Part shown: in pieces, positions 63,382 through 64,000 of the stretch
Layout: the number at the start of each line of letters is the position of its first letter
How positions within the stretch are numbered: position 1 is the stretch's first letter
DNA from: Gryllotalpicola protaetiae
Lineage (GTDB): Bacteria > Actinomycetota > Actinomycetes > Actinomycetales > Microbacteriaceae
Assembly (NCBI RefSeq): GCF_003627055.1
Contig: NZ_CP032624.1
Location: 3,348,001-3,412,000 of the forward strand
DNA: 64,000 nucleotides
Direction of reading: 5' to 3'
Program-made: the position numbers and the translations under genes
Notes under the pieces: model-generated
What the model was told of the DNA's origin: nothing
Seen by the model: only the letters and a program-made list of their open reading frames with translations
Database searches by the model: none

Positions 63382-64000
63382 ATGGACGCAGCGTCGCAGT
63401 CGAAGACCCTGATCAGAGGCGGATGGGTGCTCACCTCCGCACCCGCGGGATCGGGGGTGGCCGCGGCGATCCGCGACGGCGCCGTCGTGATCGCGGGTGA
63501 CCGGATCGTCGCAGTCGGTGACTATCAGGCCCTTCGCGCACAGCACCCCGGTGCTGCGGAGCGCGGCGGCCAATTCGACATCGTCGCTCCCGGTTTCGTG
63601 AACGCGCACGGACATTTCAGCGAGGGGCTGATCACCGGGATCGCGTCGCAATACACGCTCTGGGAGTGGCTGCACAACCTGATCACTCCTGTCAACCCGA
63701 CGATGGACCGTGAGAAGGCCTACCACGGCACGTTGCTGCAGGCGGTGCAGCTGCTGCGCTCAGGCGTGACGACGGCGAACGACATGTTCTGCTCCGACCC
63801 GGACCCGTCGGGTCCGATCACCCCTGGGGTGGTCGCGGCGCTCGACGAGATCGGCCTGCGGGGTGTGCTGTCGTTCGGCTCGGGCGACGCCGACCGCGAT
63901 TTCGAGATGTCCCCGATCATCGACGAGTGGGATGCGCTGAGGGAGTCGGCCGCCGCCAGCAGGTACTCGACCTTCCGTGTCGGGATCGCCGCGCTCGGCC
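63382..64000 (+). CDS. Amidohydrolase family protein, N-terminal part (cut by window edge)
   Basis: At least 206 residues to the edge. N-terminal composite beta domain (TLIRGGWVLTSAPAGSG, VVIAGDRIVAVGDY), then the metal motif IVAPGFVNAHGHFSEGLITG and TANDMFCSDPDPSG. It belongs to the same cytosine-deaminase/TrzN superfamily as its divergent neighbour but has no close resemblance to it. An in-frame ATG at 63364 is an alternative start, and neither has a strong Shine-Dalgarno. With the neighbour it suggests a purine or heterocycle catabolism locus continuing to the right. Confidence 0.8.
   Translation, partial: MDAASQSKTLIRGGWVLTSAPAGSGVAAAIRDGAVVIAGDRIVAVGDYQALRAQHPGAAERGGQFDIVAPGFVNAHGHFSEGLITGIASQYTLWEWLHNLITPVNPTMDREKAYHGTLLQAVQLLRSGVTTANDMFCSDPDPSGPITPGVVAALDEIGLRGVLSFGSGDADRDFEMSPIIDEWDALRESAAASRYSTFRVGIAALG

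Noticed and set aside
1-64000. CRISPR array or rRNA operon
   Set aside because: No regularly spaced repeats and no rRNA signature sequence were seen.

Overview
The window is high-GC DNA from an actinobacterium, most likely the family Microbacteriaceae. Supporting points are dense gene packing with frequent GTG/TTG starts and 1-8 nt overlaps, a pyrR-pyrB-pyrC-(small membrane protein)-carA-carB-pyrF cluster in the mycobacterial order, and a guanylate kinase that carries an N-terminal actinobacterial integration-host-factor (mIHF) domain. Species cannot be named from this sequence alone.

Layout. 1-11.6 kb, minus strand: one long nucleotide/cofactor cluster. In transcription order it is pyrR, pyrB, pyrC, a PH-like membrane protein, carA, carB, pyrF, mIHF-gmk, rpoZ, coaBC and the start of metK. 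A PyrR-binding-loop-like hairpin covers the pyrR Shine-Dalgarno sequence. 11.6-27.3 kb, also minus: an M3 peptidase, a VOC protein, then the shikimate/translation block (rpsD, a small anchored protein, alaS, ruvX, mltG, aroE, aroC, aroK, aroB, a TetR operon ending in aroQ, then efp and nusB). 27.4-33.7 kb, mixed strands: a GlxA-like regulator, gap, rarA, a membrane cyclophilin, a DUF349 protein and an AbiEi-like protein. 33.7-47.9 kb, mostly minus: thrS, a HIT protein, pdxS, pdxT, DUF1697, yebC, ruvC, ruvA, ruvB, yajC, secD, secF and rel. A plus-strand alpha/beta-hydrolase that has lost its catalytic residues sits among them. 48.1-51.5 kb: a large secreted nuclease with two C-terminal carbohydrate-binding-type repeats, then a small membrane protein.

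51.5-61.4 kb is a tRNA cluster (Val-GAC, Cys-GCA and Gly-GCC on minus; Val-CAC on plus) followed by an accessory island. The island holds a tyrosine integrase whose catalytic Tyr codon is an amber stop, a diacylglycerol-kinase-like gene, IS110 and IS5 remnants, a broken AI-2E-family transporter and several small unknown genes. It also holds two divergently transcribed genes that share an unrecognised ~94-residue domain, one copy in one gene and two tandem copies in the other. This pair is the best candidate in the window for something undescribed. 61.4-64 kb returns to ordinary chromosome: a GNAT acetyltransferase and two divergent amidohydrolases, the second cut by the window edge.

The core genes work together as pyrimidine synthesis (complete apart from pyrD and pyrE, which are not here), late shikimate steps, protein export (SecDF-YajC), Holliday-junction processing (RuvABC), PLP synthesis and the stringent response. 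No CRISPR array or rRNA was seen.
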